Notes: generated from the sequence alone by a model not told the origin. 64,000 bases of DNA from Pseudoips prasinana (GCA_951640165.1 OX621250.1:15091501-15155500), one strand, 5' to 3'; positions 18,200 through 30,767 are shown, numbered from the stretch's first letter. Numbers and translations are program-made.

Positions 18200-19499
18200 G
18201 ACTATGTATTGTTTATTTATAATTTATTTTTCTTGAAGGTAAATTTTGCATCTACTGTTGTCCGGACGAACTCACTGTGTGGTATGTGTAAAGAAATAGA
18301 TGTGTGATAGATGCAAAACTCTTAGGTAAATATAAATACCAATACTAGTGTGAGAAATATCCATATTTAGATTACACTTATACATTGATACACATTGTAA
18401 CACTTCTATATTTATTATAACACTAACTTTTTTATGATCCAGTACAACTAAATATTTATAACCTTTTAACACTTTGTTTTCCTGACATAACCAACTCGTA
18501 GCGTGCTCGGGAAGGCTACCCTAACCATTCGGTTCGTCTACTTGTCTAACGTCACCGCTTGGTGTTGCCACATAGATAATTGATATTATTGTTTAGTAGC
18601 TTTTATATAAATACATATTATCTAACTTAACACTAGTGAGTCATATAAACATAATATGAAAATGTGAAAAATACACTTATTAACGAAATATAAATAGAAA
18701 AGATCTAATCGAAGTCGCACTAAAATATGTTTGTAACAATAACACAAACTGAGCAGGTTATCTCATGCTTTGCTTTCCTAGTCAGTATGAAGCCTAGACT
18801 TTCAAACCCGCAGAAGATGAAAGCCCGCAGCAGGTGGCTCAAGTAGCTTTGTATGAGATAGTTCTTTAGTTCAGCTGTCTTAGTTGGTCTGAGAACTCAG
18901 ATCTCAGGGTACTAATAAATAATTGGCTCAAGCATGTTGGATACTTGAAAAATCTCTTACGGATCTTAAGCATTTGCAGCAATGTGATGTGCTCAAGCAT
19001 AGGGTCTTATGGTTTCAGTGTAGCTCTCTCTGAGGTTTCTTCTTAATTACTGGTTGATATAAGTCTTCTATGTCATATTATAAACATTAAGGAGAACTCT
19101 AAGCAAAAACTATAATGAATGGTAATTCATTCACGCCATTTCACGCCTATACCGCAATATATACAGCATGCAACTTAATTAACGCAAATCCTGGCAATAG
19201 TTTGTTCAGAATCGTTTACTGAATCGATTTATATCATTTTTAATATAGGTAATTTTGCTTTCCAATATAGTTAAAACTACGGAAATTATCATTATATTAG
19301 CCATGTACAGTCAAAAAAAATCGAAATGGACCGTAAGTCAAAGAAATAAGACTTTTAAATAGCAGTTTTATTTGTATTCATACAAATTCTATCATTCAAC
19401 ACAAAATAATCTTCTATACAAATAAATAAAATTGGAGTGTCTGTTTGTAATATTGAAATAGCCGGTTTTTACTACATAAATATGAATATACATACGGTA
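18200..19499. other. No gene seen
   Basis: About 1.3 kb, mostly AT-rich. The slightly GC-richer 18480-18560 and 18780-19050 parts hold no convincing exon. Confidence 0.4.
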
Positions 19500-19735
19500 C
19501 ATACTTCAAAATAACATTTTTTACAATTTTTGTCTGTCTGTATGTCTGTTTGTTCCGGCTAATCTCTGAAATGGCTGGACCGATTTTGACGGGACTTTTA
19601 TTGGCAGGTAGCTGATGTAATACGGAGTAACTTAAGCTACTTTTATTTAAGAAAAAGTTTTTATTTCACTAAAAAAAAAACGAAATAAACTAATTAACAC
19701 GCGGACGAAGTCGCGGGCACAGCTTGTGAAAAATA
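19500..19735 (+). repeat. Dispersed RTE-like repeat
   Basis: TTTGTCTGTCTGTATGTCTG, TCTGAAATGGCTGGACCGAT and GCGGACGAAGTCGCGGGCAC are the standard parts of a widespread lepidopteran repeat. Confidence 0.7.
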
Positions 19736-19854
19736 AACTTTATTCCAAGAAACTAATTTAGTAATTAAATGAAAAATTTTGTGTATATATTATGATCATA
19801 ACATAATATTCTAATTGGGGTGTTTGAGGGTGTGCGTTAGTTACGTTACATGTT

Positions 19855-20262
19855 GTATACATCATCAGCCTGATATATCTCTATGCTGTACATAGGCCTC
19901 TTCCAAAGGTTTCTATAAAGTTACCATTTGTACGGGTTTGCCGTAGTCACCGCGCTTGGCATACGAGTTGGCTACAGCAGTTAGGTGGTAGCCATAGTAT
20001 AGACGCCAGCACATCCACCTACGCCAAACTGTCAAATTTCTTTTATCGATTTTCAACTTTATTACGTAAGCATAAGGTTCACATTCAATTAGGGAAATTT
20101 CACAGATTGGGGTAGCTTGATGTGCTGGCGTCTGTACATAGGTGTCGCTGCTGCTCTACTACCTGGTGTATCCCTTAGTCACCTTTTACGACACCCATGG
20201 GATAGTATGGGGTGACCCTTTTATTCTTTGTGGGCCGGTAACCACACGGCTAGATAATAGTA
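19855..20262 (-). repeat. Older repeat split by MITE-1
   Basis: The outer repeat, 19855-20001 plus 20134-20262, carries ACCGCGCTTGGCATACGAG and, on the far side, CACCTTTTACGACACCC and GGGCCGGTAACCACACGG. The MITE-1 copy sits between the two halves. Confidence 0.7.
20002..20133. mobile_element. MITE-1 copy with both ends
   Basis: GACGCCAGCACATCCACC at the left and its near complement ending GATGTGCTGGCGTC at the right, about 130 bp, inside an older repeat. Flanking TA/TG bases do not settle the target duplication. Confidence 0.85.
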
Positions 20263-20636
20263 GCTAAATGGTAGCAATATTATTTCCAACAAGTTTTATA
20301 CTTTCAAATACAAGTAATAATTTAGGATTTAAAACATAATAATATTATGAAATTTGTTCCGCCACTTAAAATAATATTAAAATTAACCGCAGTTTGTGTC
20401 AAATATCTAATATATAGAGAGAAATTTATAGGATTTGTCATTTTATATTAATAATAATACCCACGCGTCCAACGTTTCCAGTCGATACCCAATTTACAGA
20501 AACATAATCAGGATAGAATTCCAACTCGGTTATTTAATTCCGATATTAACAATATTTGTGTTATAGTTAGTTTACGATATAATACTTACTCGACTATATA
20601 ACAAACACACTTCAACATCAACCGAAAGTTATAAAA

Positions 20637-21235
20637 CTACTAGCTGACCCGACAGACGCTGTCCTGTCTTAACGATGACTATTTAATTCAATTTGGTATA
20701 ATTAAGAAAAAGTGTATTTGGTATTCTAATGCTTTATGATATACACCATTTTCCAGATGCACGGCCAAGTGAACTACATTGGGATGTCTTTCATGTATTG
20801 GAAACGAAAAAATACGCCACATCGCCTTGTTACAACTGACATAAGCTATGTCAGTTGTATTATTAGACGGCACTTTTATTATTAGGCGTAATGGCTCTGA
20901 ACTAACCGTGATGTACACTAAGAAATTCAATTTTATTACATCCACTTTGATGGTATTTGAGTAGGTACGCATTCTGTCAATACTATGTCAAATAATAAAA
21001 AGTTACATTTAAAAAGGATGGTCCAAAGCGTTAAGGTTAGATTAGAAATAATATTACATTGTTGTCAAATATAAATTTTCTTATTTTCCCCGCAATTTTT
21101 TAATTTTTTGCTTTCATAAGAAGCTTCTCCTGACAATAACAAACACAATAAAAAAAGAAATAGTGAAATCGGTCCAGCCGTTCACGCTTGATGGCGTGAC
21201 CAAGAGAATAAGGGATTCATTTTTATATATATAGA
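20637..21235 (+). repeat. Dispersed repeat of about 0.6 kb
   Basis: Starts TACTAGCTGACCCGACAGAC and ends ATTCATTTTTATATATATAG, the classic edges of a lepidopteran RTE-derived repeat. The minus-strand reading frame inside is not a host gene. Confidence 0.65.
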
Positions 21236-21607
21236 TTTTATTTCAGTTCACACATAAAGTTGGTGCCAATAATTACGTTTGTTCATTCATTCCCCTTTTT
21301 TGTTTAGTTCCCAACTTGAAATTATTTTATGCTATGAAGTTAGTTTTGAAATCAATGTTAGGTTATATTTTACTCGTTAAATTCCTTGATTATTCATCAT
21401 AACAGCTCTAAAAAGTTCACTGCTGGACAAAAGCCTCCAGAGTCATCTTGAGGCGATATGCCAGGAACGGCACGCTTGGCACACAGGTTGGCGATTGCAG
21501 TACGATGATCAGAGTATACAGAGAGACGTTTGATTATTCTCCGAGCTTAACAAAATGTTTATGGGTATACTTAAAAAATCGATTCGTAAATGAATATCAT
21601 ATCAAAT

Positions 21608-21919
21608 ATTATAAAATCGTAGGAAAGTCAAAACTGTACATTGAATATTTTTTAAAAGGATACCTGGTGCGTGGGCTCCAGTCGATATCGAAGCCAAAAA
21701 CATAGTTTTTAGAATTTTTGTCTGTTTGTCTGTATGTATGGACATACATACAGGCTAAACTCAAAAAGTACTACATGGATTTACTAAAAATTTTGCATGA
21801 ATATTACTAAGAGGTCGGGTCAACATATAGGCTACATATTATCACGCTATCACCTACGGGGGGGAGCTGTGATAATTTATAAAGTATAACGCGGGTACAA
21901 CCGCGGGGCACAGCTGGTT
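21608..21919 (+). repeat. Dispersed repeat LepB (local name), copy 1
   Basis: ATAAAATCGTAGGAAAGTCA, TTTGTCTGTTTGTCTGTATG, GGCTACATATTATCACGCTA, then GCGGGGCACAGCTGG. About 310 bp; copies at 30768 and 58667. Confidence 0.85.
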
Positions 21920-22361
21920 AAATATAAACGTAATCGATGTAGGTACAAACACAAAACAAAACATCGAATAGAAAACTTTCCGCCTTATAGAAGTCGGTTA
22001 AAATACTTCTTCTGAGTTATTTTTGTGCCAGTGTCCATAAATGTATAGAGATAAGGATAATAAAATAAATATGAAAACGTTAGCATTAGCACATTGTTTT
22101 GGTTATTAGTGACAAGCAATGGGCGGTTAGGTGCATCCAAATCGGTACCGGTCAGAGTCGTGACTAAAACTGACCCTATTCGTAGTACATTGCAGCTTCT
22201 GTTTATGTATAAGTATTGTAATCTAATATTTACAAAGAATAGAATATCCATGTGTATCTGTGGCGATCGTAACGCTCGCTGAATCGATTCGTGTAAATTA
22301 CTTGATAGTATCCCGATTTCTGAATAAGTCCGCATATGTACGTTTCAGAAATATACATTTG

Positions 22362-22570
22362 ACTGCACGTGTGGAGCAGCGGCTTAGACAGTCACCTCGC
22401 CGGTTCGTGTCGCGGGTTCGAGTCCCACGCCGGACAACTATTTGTGTGACCCATAAATATCGATAACCTATAAATATCTCGATGTAATTTGTATCCGTCT
22501 ATTATATGTTTGTAAAGTACCCCGCGACACAGGGATTAAATTCCCTAATGCGAGCGTTAAAAAAAAATGT
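22362..22570 (+). mobile_element. tRNA-derived SINE-1, full head and tail
   Basis: GACTGCACGTGTGGAGCAGC (A-box region), CGCGGGTTCGAGTCCCACG (B-box), then GTGACCCATAAATATCG, GTACCCCGCGACACAGGG and a final A-run. It looks like a tRNA fused to an unrelated tail, not a working tRNA. Confidence 0.85.
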
Positions 22571-23199
22571 ACGTATGATTGATATCTGAATTCCAATGTA
22601 AATACAATTGGACGTTGTGAAGATAAAGGATTGTTAAGCCTTATATGTGAAGGATCTATTAATAAATTAATTTAAAGTTATATTGAATATTATAATAAGA
22701 CACACGTAGTCCAAAATTTCGTTTCTAATTAAATTAAATAAGGATTTGGAATTAGGCGCTGCCATTGTCTCTCATTCATCATTGTGATTCCATAAAAATT
22801 AAAAACCTTTGATAATAATAATAAATAAATAAACTAAATAATCAGCCAAAGGAGACCATTCCTTTTTCTATGGCCAATGGGCCCACCAAAAATTCTCGCG
22901 TTTATTAATGAAACCTATGCCCATTTGTTTCTTATGATCTCTAGATTAATGGGGTAGTATTAGTTTTAGGATGTCTAACCGGAATCCTGAGAAATATGAC
23001 AATTTAAACATGAAATCCACATAGTAGCAAGTTGACGCAGAACTACAGCTGTCTCGGACAATAATTGTCTTTGCACATTGCGTTGAAACCGTACAGCACA
23101 ACTGACACAACGGTTCTGTTCGCTAAGAGTTGAACGTATTGAAGCCATTTTCGACAAATATTTCAAAGAAATACGAGAAACTAAGAAAAATACATCCAC

Positions 23200-24690
23200 A
23201 CAATTATAAAGAAAATGTAGGAGTGACGTGACGTTAAATGTTCAGGGTTGCCAATGATCATTATAATATAATTCCTCGATTGTCCCATTCATAACCGTAA
23301 ATATCTGTGAGAAAAGTATATAAATGAACTGGAAATATTATGTCCTGACGTGAGTTTAACATTTATACCCATCCCAAGAAAAATGCTCTACGCCGCTAAA
23401 GATTATTTCACTTCAAATAACCAAATAACTATACATCCACTGTTGTGAGAACTACATATTATTCTTCCCATCCGTTTTATATATATTTACATAAGTATGA
23501 AATCGCAACAATTTAATTGTTATGGAGCTAAACAGTTCACGTGCCAGAAGGCTACAAATCAATTCTAATTTCCTGAATATTAAGGAATTCCCTAAAAGCT
23601 TGCAATCCTCGCCATTTTTTTTTGTATAAATGGCGGCTTTTTTTTTAATGATTTTTGATTCCGGTTACATATCTTTACAAGTTTGAACTCATTTGTTGTA
23701 ATAATTTCGGTATATTTTTTAAGATTGATGTGATCAATATACGTAACCGTTGCCAGTGGGCCCAAAAAGAATGGTCTCCTTTGATAATAAGACATTTATT
23801 TCAGTTACATAGTTCTTGTTTGTTGATTATCGGTCAAAATCAAGTGTTGATTGGTGTAATTATAGCCTGAATTTAGACTTCTTTGAACTAAAACTGACAT
23901 AGTATAGTACAAATAAAATATTTCATTTTATATTTTAGCTCGCCATGCAGTACTAGACTTAATATTAAAGAATTAAATTTTCATTGTATTCATTTTCATC
24001 TTCCGTTAGGTTGTTAGCAAGCGAACTCTTAAATTTATCTGCCGGTGTATCGTTCGCAGCTTAACAGCAGGATTGATTAGAGGGTGCATATTTGATCATC
24101 CCCAGTCGATGTGTAAAAGTGTAATTTCTCAATTATGAGTATATATTAAGTCCATTTATAAAAATAATAAATTTATTTTATTATTTTTGATATACTGTAA
24201 TGTACTGTAATATAATACGTACGTTTATGAGATATAACCCGTTGACGGACAGAGAGACGAATTAGACAGCAAAGGCTCAGTAATAGGGTTGCGTGCGTTG
24301 GTACCCTTTGGATACAGAACCTTAAAAACATAATTTTACAATATATGACAGATGTAATAAAAAGATCATGTAATACCTATTATTTCGACATTAAGAGTGA
24401 AAATGTTAGCTTTATTAAAACGTATAATCTTGACACAATTTATTTTAAGTAGACATTATAGTAATGCGTTGTTTATTACGCACAATACTTTTACAAATCA
24501 TGCGCTACACTGTCAAGGATATTAAATATTAAATCAACCAATGAATAACAATTTGATACAAATCTTTAAACAGTTATAAAGATATGATATGATTTGATTA
24601 TGATTAAGTTATGCGCAGTTTGATTTTGGTGATTTGTACCGATTGAAATAAATAAGTTATTCGTGTTATTTTTTGTTGAAGGCTGATACC
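23200..24690. other. No gene supported
   Basis: About 1.5 kb of AT-rich sequence. The only notable point is a short block near 23745-23785 that is inverted relative to 22850-22890 (see findings). Confidence 0.4.
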
Positions 24691-24699
24691 TAATTTATC

Positions 24700-24900
24700 T
24701 GCACGTGTGGCTCAGCGGTTAAGACCGCTGTCGCCTCGCCTTCGTCTCCCAGGTTCGATAAGTTCGATTCACTCACAGTATATCTATTTGTGTGATCCAT
24801 AAGTGGCGGTTCTTAGCCTGGGTGTGTTTAATTACTGTCAATTTTATATTTGGAAAACAGTTTGCGATACAGGGATTAATTTCCCTACTAAATAAAAATC
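24700..24900 (+). mobile_element. tRNA-derived SINE-1 copy
   Basis: TGCACGTGTGGCTCAGCGGT, a partly duplicated B-box region (CCAGGTTCGATAAGTTCGAT), GTGATCCATAAGTGGCGG and CAGGGATTAATTTCCCTA. Confidence 0.8.
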
Positions 24901-25282
24901 TATTCGGAATTAAAGTAAAATGTTCTCAGTTAAACGTTCCTAGTGCGTTATAAAAACCTTGTTAATAATCTAGTTCTGCATGAATGAGAGAAAGGATACA
25001 TCCATTCTGGTGTCAGAATCTTGATTTTAATTAGTCTGTGTATGAACATGCCGTTTAACCAGGGTTTCTCCAGTAGATTCCAGCAGTTGAGGCCAAGAAT
25101 TCACCGCACAGCTATAGGATTTAAGATGATTCATAGAATATAAAATACTCGACAGAAGTTGGTGAGATCAATATTCTAAAATATTCGAAATATTTTTGAT
25201 ATTTTATTCACCATTTGCTTTATTTGCCAGAAGTAATAGGAAAAAAGTTTTCACATATTTAGTGATAATTACAAATAATATC

Positions 25283-25500
25283 ACCAGATGCTGGTGTTGG
25301 TCTAGTGGTACCTAACTGAAAGATATTTAGATATCACAGAAAGCTGAACAGGAGCACAATAAAACACGTCCGTTCGATACCAAGGTTTTAATGGTTGAGG
25401 GCGCGCGGATATCACAAAAATGTACGCCGGTACTTTGACAAACCCTGACCACAAAGCCAGAGGTGGGTTCAAACCCCACCCAGTACAAATCTTTGTATTT
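25283..25500 (+). repeat. tRNA-like SINE with a widened centre
   Basis: A-box-like TTGGTCTAGTGGTACC at 25297 and B-box GGGTTCAAACCCCACCC near 25465 lie about 170 bp apart, far more than in a tRNA, so sequence was inserted between them. Confidence 0.55.
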
Positions 25501-26246
25501 AATGTCACGATTATTTGTTTTGCGTGTAATATACAGCGCAATGTGTACTTTTAAGGTTTTAAATGTTTTATTTTGTTATTCCTTTGGTATATATTAACGT
25601 AGGTACCTATCTATCTACATATCTTTAGTAGTCTCCTCCGTAGTCCCTTGAAGTCGACTGCACTATCCATAATAAGTCGTCAGATATGTAAGAGTCGGTA
25701 TAAAAATACAGAGGTTTTTCGAAAGTAAAGTCTAAAACTAATATTGTAAAACTAGAAATTTATATTCTTGAACTAGAGATTGATATTCTAAAACTACAAA
25801 GATTCGTTCTCAGCAAGATAATGTCACCTGTTGCTCATTCATTCTGAAATGGCTGCACTATTCTGTATTGGAATTCAAACTGCGAATTTGACTCATAGTA
25901 TGATTCGCTTAATAGATGGTGATAAGCAGTGAACACCCATTTTCGGTTTATCATAGCGCTTTACACAAAGTTATATGTTGACACAAACGTAACCAAAAAC
26001 TTCCTGATCATAAAACAGTTAGATTACAGCGAATTTATAAAGGGAACGTAAATAAATTGAATGTTTTCCATTCAATAATACCGCCTATATCGTGGGCTAT
26101 CGGAATAACAGTTTAACCATATAAACCCAATCCAAATTGCCTTGTGGAAACCGACCATTGCCCGTTGAGTGGGCAATCGATACACCGTTTTGGTAATAAG
26201 GGATACGCAATAGTATCAACAAGGTAGGTACTACGAGTAGACGATG

Positions 26247-27195
26247 AATCCTACTACTATTATAAATGCGAAATTTTGTGAGTATAGATGTATGGATGTT
26301 TGTTACTCTTTCGCGCAAAAACTACCGTTCGGATTTTGTAGAATCTTATCTTATCAAAGATCTTATCAAAAATCTCCACAATTGCCAGTCTTGCCCTACA
26401 CGCATCCAGCGGCTTCTAGTGACCCTCCCAAGATCATCAGTCCATCTTGTAGAGGACCTGCTCACGCTGCGTCTTCAACTGAGAAAGATAGAGCTTTCCG
26501 GGCCCAGAAGAAATGTGTCAGGGCAGTATTTCATATGAAGCAAACAGATTCCTGCAAACCGCATTTTATTAAATATAAGATTTTGACTTTTCCTTGTTTG
26601 TATATGTATGAAACAGTTCTTTTCTTCAATACAAACAAGGAACTATTTATTTCTTTAAAGAGTAAAAGGCATGAAAATAAAATGTGCATGCCATTACATA
26701 AGACAGTTCTTTTTAATAAAAGTGTTTTCTGTATGGCGCCCAAGATTTATAATGAGATTCCAAGAAATATAACAGGTATCTAAGACTCAAGAATATTTAA
26801 GAAAAATCTGTGTGATTTTTTTGTTAATAAAGCCTACTACACAGTTGATGAATATTTAAATGATAAGTTATGATTAAGATGACATTGTTAAGTAGGAATC
26901 AATAATTATATAATATAAACAAATTAATAATGTGTAATTATATTAGTATATTAATAAAATAGGCAAATGAAATAATTGATTAAATTTGCTTAGTTAAAAA
27001 ATTGGTAAATACAAAAATTGTCAATATTTGCACGCCGAAAGGCTAATATGGATCGTACGTTGTATTATTTTTAAGATCTTTTATAACCCATATTTAAGCG
27101 AATAAAATATTTGAGTTTGAGTTTGAGTCTTTTGATTAGTGGTCGCCACTCCAATATAAAGTTACACGCGAGTATAACCGCGGAGCACAGCTAGT
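26247..27195 (+). repeat. LepA repeat split by RTE and LINE fragments
   Basis: The left part (26247-26350: ATCCTACTACTATTATAAATGC to CGTTCGGATTTTGTAGAATC) and right part (27129-27195, ending CGCGGAGCACAGCTAGTA) are two halves of one LepA-like repeat. Between them lie an RTE 3' fragment (26351-26486, minus) and a LINE end. Confidence 0.7.
26487..27128 (+). pseudogene. Jockey/CR1-like LINE C-terminus with 3' UTR
   Basis: Encodes RAFRAQKKCVRAVFHMK, then DSCKPHFIKYKILTFPCLY and YNEIPRNITGI, with a stop before FKKNLCDFFVNKAYYTV. It aligns by eye with the C-terminus of the LINE at 35449-36880 (DSCRPFYRQYKILTVPCLY). The 3' end is a TTTGAG repeat tail after AATAAAATATTTG. It is a 5'-truncated copy. 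Confidence 0.75.
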
Positions 27196-27370
27196 AAATA
27201 CAAAATTAGTAAAAACACTTCTGAGCGGCTTTAAAAACTCCGACACTTGGGTAACTACTGCTCATGCGATAAGGTAAAGAAAACTTTGCATCTTCCAGTT
27301 CCACCATCGGTTCAGTTAAAAGAAAACCTCAAAACAGAATCTGGAAATGAGGTTTGACAATGTAAAATAA

Positions 27371-27545
27371 TCATATCAGCTGAAAGACGTCCCTGGAACA
27401 TCGGTCCATCTTGTCGGGGGCCTGCTCACTTTCTGCCTCATCGGCCGTAAGATCTATGTGCCCCGCCACTTTAGCTTGTCAATTCTTCGGGCTTTGTCAG
27501 TTATTTGGGATCATCTGCAAATTTCGACTTTCTACATTACAGTAG
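27371..27545 (-). repeat. RTE-type LINE 3' end with an internal deletion
   Basis: AATCATATCAGCTGAAAGAC followed by GGTCCATCTTGTCGGGGGCC; the middle part seen in other copies is missing. Confidence 0.75.
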
Positions 27546-27705
27546 CGTTATATAAAACGTACAAACCACTGCATTTTTTGTTAACAGACACAGAACAAAA
27601 ATTGTATGGAACCATACCGAAAGAATTCCCTAAGGGATAACAAAAAGAATTAATAAAATGGGTGCACAAATAGAGTAATGAACAATAAAGGAAATAAAAT
27701 ATGTA

Positions 27706-27885
27706 AAACTAGCTGTGCCCCGCGGTTTTACCCGCGTTAAATTTCATAACTTATAGCCTATGTGTTAATCTACGGTGAATTACAAAATTTTATTAAAATC
27801 GATTTAGCCGTTTTGACGTGAAGAAGAAACAAACATACTTACTCACACAGTCACAAACTTTCGCCTTTATAATATTAGTGTGATT
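27706..27885 (+). repeat. LepA repeat, intact copy
   Basis: ACTAGCTGTGCCCCGCGG at the left end, TACCCGCGTTAAATTTCATA, then CTCACACAGTCACAAACTTT and TATAATATTAG. A useful reference for the broken copies. Confidence 0.8.
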
Positions 27886-28025
27886 AGCCACTCAAGAGCT
27901 TGTAATAATGGAATGTAACTGGCAAATTTACACAACTTACGGTAACTAACTCGTTTGTTACTCTTTACAATTTATCGTTAAATTGTGACTGCAAACGTAC
28001 GTAAATTCCATAATACCTGGTTTGA

Positions 28026-28370
28026 CTGCCTCGTTGGTCTAGCGGTAGCGTGTTCAACTCCTCATTAACCTCATTATCTGCAGTTGCAGATAATGAGGTC
28101 CTGGGTTCAAATCCCGGGTCGGGCCAAAAAGTGATTTTGGGATTTTTCCGTAAAAAGAAATTACTCAGTATCAGCCCGAAGTCTGGAAGTTGGCGGTATT
28201 ACACCCCCATGCCTCGGAGAGCACGTAAAGCCACCGGTCTTGTACCTGAACTCTTTCCGGTCGTGTCGCTAGGCCTCCCATCGGATCATGAGAGTGATGG
28301 AATGGAAAGTGCCCCTGTGTTTGCGCACACACTTGTGCACTATAATATGTTAATAAAACCTGGTTAAATT
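28026..28370 (+). mobile_element. tRNA-derived SINE-2 with a palindrome in its anticodon arm
   Basis: The head has A-box TTGGTCTAGCGGTAGCG and B-box CTGGGTTCAAATCCCGGG. Its body carries AGCACGTAAAGCCACCGG, CATCGGATCATGAGAGTG and GTGTTTGCGCACACACTTG, shared with 37073 and 46965. The anticodon region is replaced by a perfect palindrome at 28068-28099, so it could not work as a tRNA. Confidence 0.85.
28068..28099. repeat. Perfect 15 bp hairpin, 2 nt loop
   Basis: Arms 28068-28082 and 28085-28099 (ACCTCATTATCTGCA and its complement) around GT, within the SINE head. The right arm is what the related SINE at 37073 shows in this place (ATTATGAG..), so the left arm is the added one. Confidence 0.85.
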
Positions 28371-28465
28371 ATCTAAAATAAAGTCAGAGTTAGGATGAGT
28401 TGTTGCTCATTTAGGTTAATCCACTGTTTACTACATCTATTTACAAAGAACAGAATATCAGGATT

Positions 28466-28600
28466 CATCATCATCATGATCATATCAGCCAAAAGACACC
28501 CATAGCTGGAAAAAGGCCTCCGCCCAAGATCTTAACAATTGCCGGTCTTGCGCTACCTACATCCAGCGGCTTCCAGGTTTCAGGATCATCGGTCTATCTT
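28466..28600 (-). repeat. RTE-type LINE 3' end
   Basis: CATATCAGCCAAAAGACACC, AAAGGCCTCCGCCC and CTACATCCAGCGGCTTCC mark another minus-strand 3' end. Confidence 0.8.
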
Positions 28601-28609
28601 GATCTTTTA

Positions 28610-28935
28610 TCTAATTTAATAGACACAAGGTCCGCCATAATAATAAATAATTCAGACAATATGTAGTAAAATATAGCTAAAATTATAAATATTGATAATT
28701 AAACTTAAACATAATCTCTTTTACAATAACTTAATACAATCTAGCTAAATATAATTGCTATTATAAAATAAATTTTATAAATGTTTTCATACAATCCGTG
28801 TACCTAAAAATCTATGTAACTAGAAATAATAATGTATACAACTATATTACTACAAACATGTTCTGACTATTTACAAGCGCTTTTTTAAAGTCTACGTGAA
28901 TAAAAACCTTTTTATTTTATTTTTTATTAAAAAAA
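28610..28935 (+). repeat. LepZ retroelement (local name), copy A
   Basis: AGACACAAGGTCCGCCATAA through GTATACAACTATATTACTAC to AAAGTCTACGTGAATAAAAA and a T/A-rich tail. Copies: 48667 (minus), 52959 (minus) and 56160 (plus). The conserved 3' end and variable 5' ends fit a retroelement. Confidence 0.75.
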
Positions 28936-29405
28936 TAGAATATTACTTTTTCCTAACTTTGATACTCAATATAATATATTTATTCATCTTGATGATCTAT
29001 TTAATGTCAATTTGTGATTTCTTCATAAAGGATGTGTCCTACAATTTTATTTATCTTACATAATAATTAACATGATAAAATTCATGAAGTGTATAATAAA
29101 TAATTTAACTAATGGAAACAATTTATTTTTGAATAGTATTGATGTGTAGCTCCAAAAACACAGACTGACATAGATTAAAACATATTCTAAGAACCATATA
29201 ATAATATGTAGGTGTTGAATGGTATTCGCGCGTGGTAGTTTTATAATATATAGGTTTAATTCATATTATTTTTTTCTTCTAGTTCTTTTTTCTTTTCCCA
29301 TATAAGCCAGTCTACGAAAAATTTTTCAAAATAAAAATATAAATTGGCGACTGGACAGGATTAGAAGAATAAAATATATTTTCTTCAAAGTTCTTAACAT
29401 TGAAA

Positions 29406-29524
29406 AAAAAGTTGTTTTATTAAATAATAAAACAACTTTTTATATATTTTTTTAAATATTTTTTTTAATATTATAGGATATATTATAGTGCAGGAGTAAA
29501 TACTCCTGCACTATAATATATCCT
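29406..29524. repeat. Two adjacent perfect hairpins
   Basis: Hairpin 1 has 16 bp arms 29406-29421 and 29426-29441 (loop AAAT). Hairpin 2 has 24 bp arms 29475-29498 and 29501-29524 (loop AA), containing TGCAGGAGTA/TACTCCTGCA. No ORF is involved. Confidence 0.9.
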
Positions 29525-29639
29525 GCTTAGTGACTAGTCTCTGTTGATATTGGCCACTGTAGCCAAAATTCAGCTACAGTATTATAATTTTTATTGTTTA
29601 TATCAACCTAGAAAGAAGAGGCGTGGTTTACTAGTTTAA

Positions 29640-30110
29640 AATGGTGCTAAAACTTATGTAAGTCTTTTTTTTAGATAAGGTAAATCGTTTTACAGTCGTG
29701 ACTAACAAGTCATGATTTTTGTCCATCTTTTGCGTGACAGCCAAGCCCATCATACAAAGGTGTGGCACTTAAATCTCCGCGGTGCGGTATCTATTCAACA
29801 AGGTTTTCATACGCTAAGAGAACTCCGCGCAGTCTTTGTTCGGAGTCCTTAACAGCACATAGCAATTGACACCATGTAAGTCTCGCCGGTGGCTACGTTC
29901 GCCCATTAGATCACTTCCTTAACAAAAGAGGCTCGGAGCCTCCCATTCTAACAATTGTATGAGCTATTTACCTTATCTGTACCACGCCGCAATCACACCC
30001 GCTTCTGATATCGACTACGACCAATAGGTCTTGATAGTTCACCCATTGTTCTGTCTCATGATAGATATTAGTCTAGATCGTACTAATATGCTATTATTTA
30101 TTAGTGCCCG
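29640..30110. other. Unassigned, moderately GC-rich block
   Basis: A 13 bp inverted repeat, 29673-29685 (AGATAAGGTAAAT) and 29966-29978, brackets about 300 bp that could be an old DNA element. No exon recognised. Confidence 0.35.
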
Positions 30111-30767
30111 ATTATCTATTACAACGATTTATAATTTGGATAGTGGTATTTTGGAGTACCATTCATCATATGTGACTTTTAGTTTTTTTTAATATTTATT
30201 TAACATTTCTGATTTAACGTTATCTAAAAATGCTGACCTTAGTCAAAGTTTTTCGTTAGCATATAATTACGGAATTATTTTATGACTTACTACTTGTACC
30301 GACGACTTAATCCGCGTGGTAACCGAAATTGGATTAATTTGTATAAATAAAATAAATAATTCCCAGTTTTGCCACTCCTCTGTAAACATGTAGTACTAAA
30401 TTGCTTGGATAACATTTTCTATAATAAGTTAAAACAAATGTACGCATTTTGATAATATTCTTCAAAACAATGACACTTTTTAAAACAGTACGTGTTTGCT
30501 TACTGCATCCGATCCAAATCCGTTCCGAAAACTAAACCTGAACGAATTCGGATCCGCAATAAATGTCATATTAATTGTATTACGGCTTTCAGATAATCAT
30601 TTCTTGAATTTAGTTAGATGATATAAGACCTGTAATTTGGACCACATTTTGACAAATAAATATTTTGAATTTGAATTTGATGAGAAATACGGAAATAGCT
30701 CTAACTGCTAGGACACACTTATGCGAGGATGGCTAGCCAGTTAAAACTTTTGATAATCTATACATAT

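Noticed and set aside
20688..20972. Minus-strand ORF of 94 codons
   Set aside because: Entirely inside a dispersed repeat with typical lepidopteran RTE-like edges.
22362..22440. Possible functional tRNA gene (also at 28029-28110 and 59817-59895)
   Set aside because: A- and B-boxes are present, but the sequences continue into shared SINE bodies, the arms do not fold into a standard cloverleaf, and copies recur.
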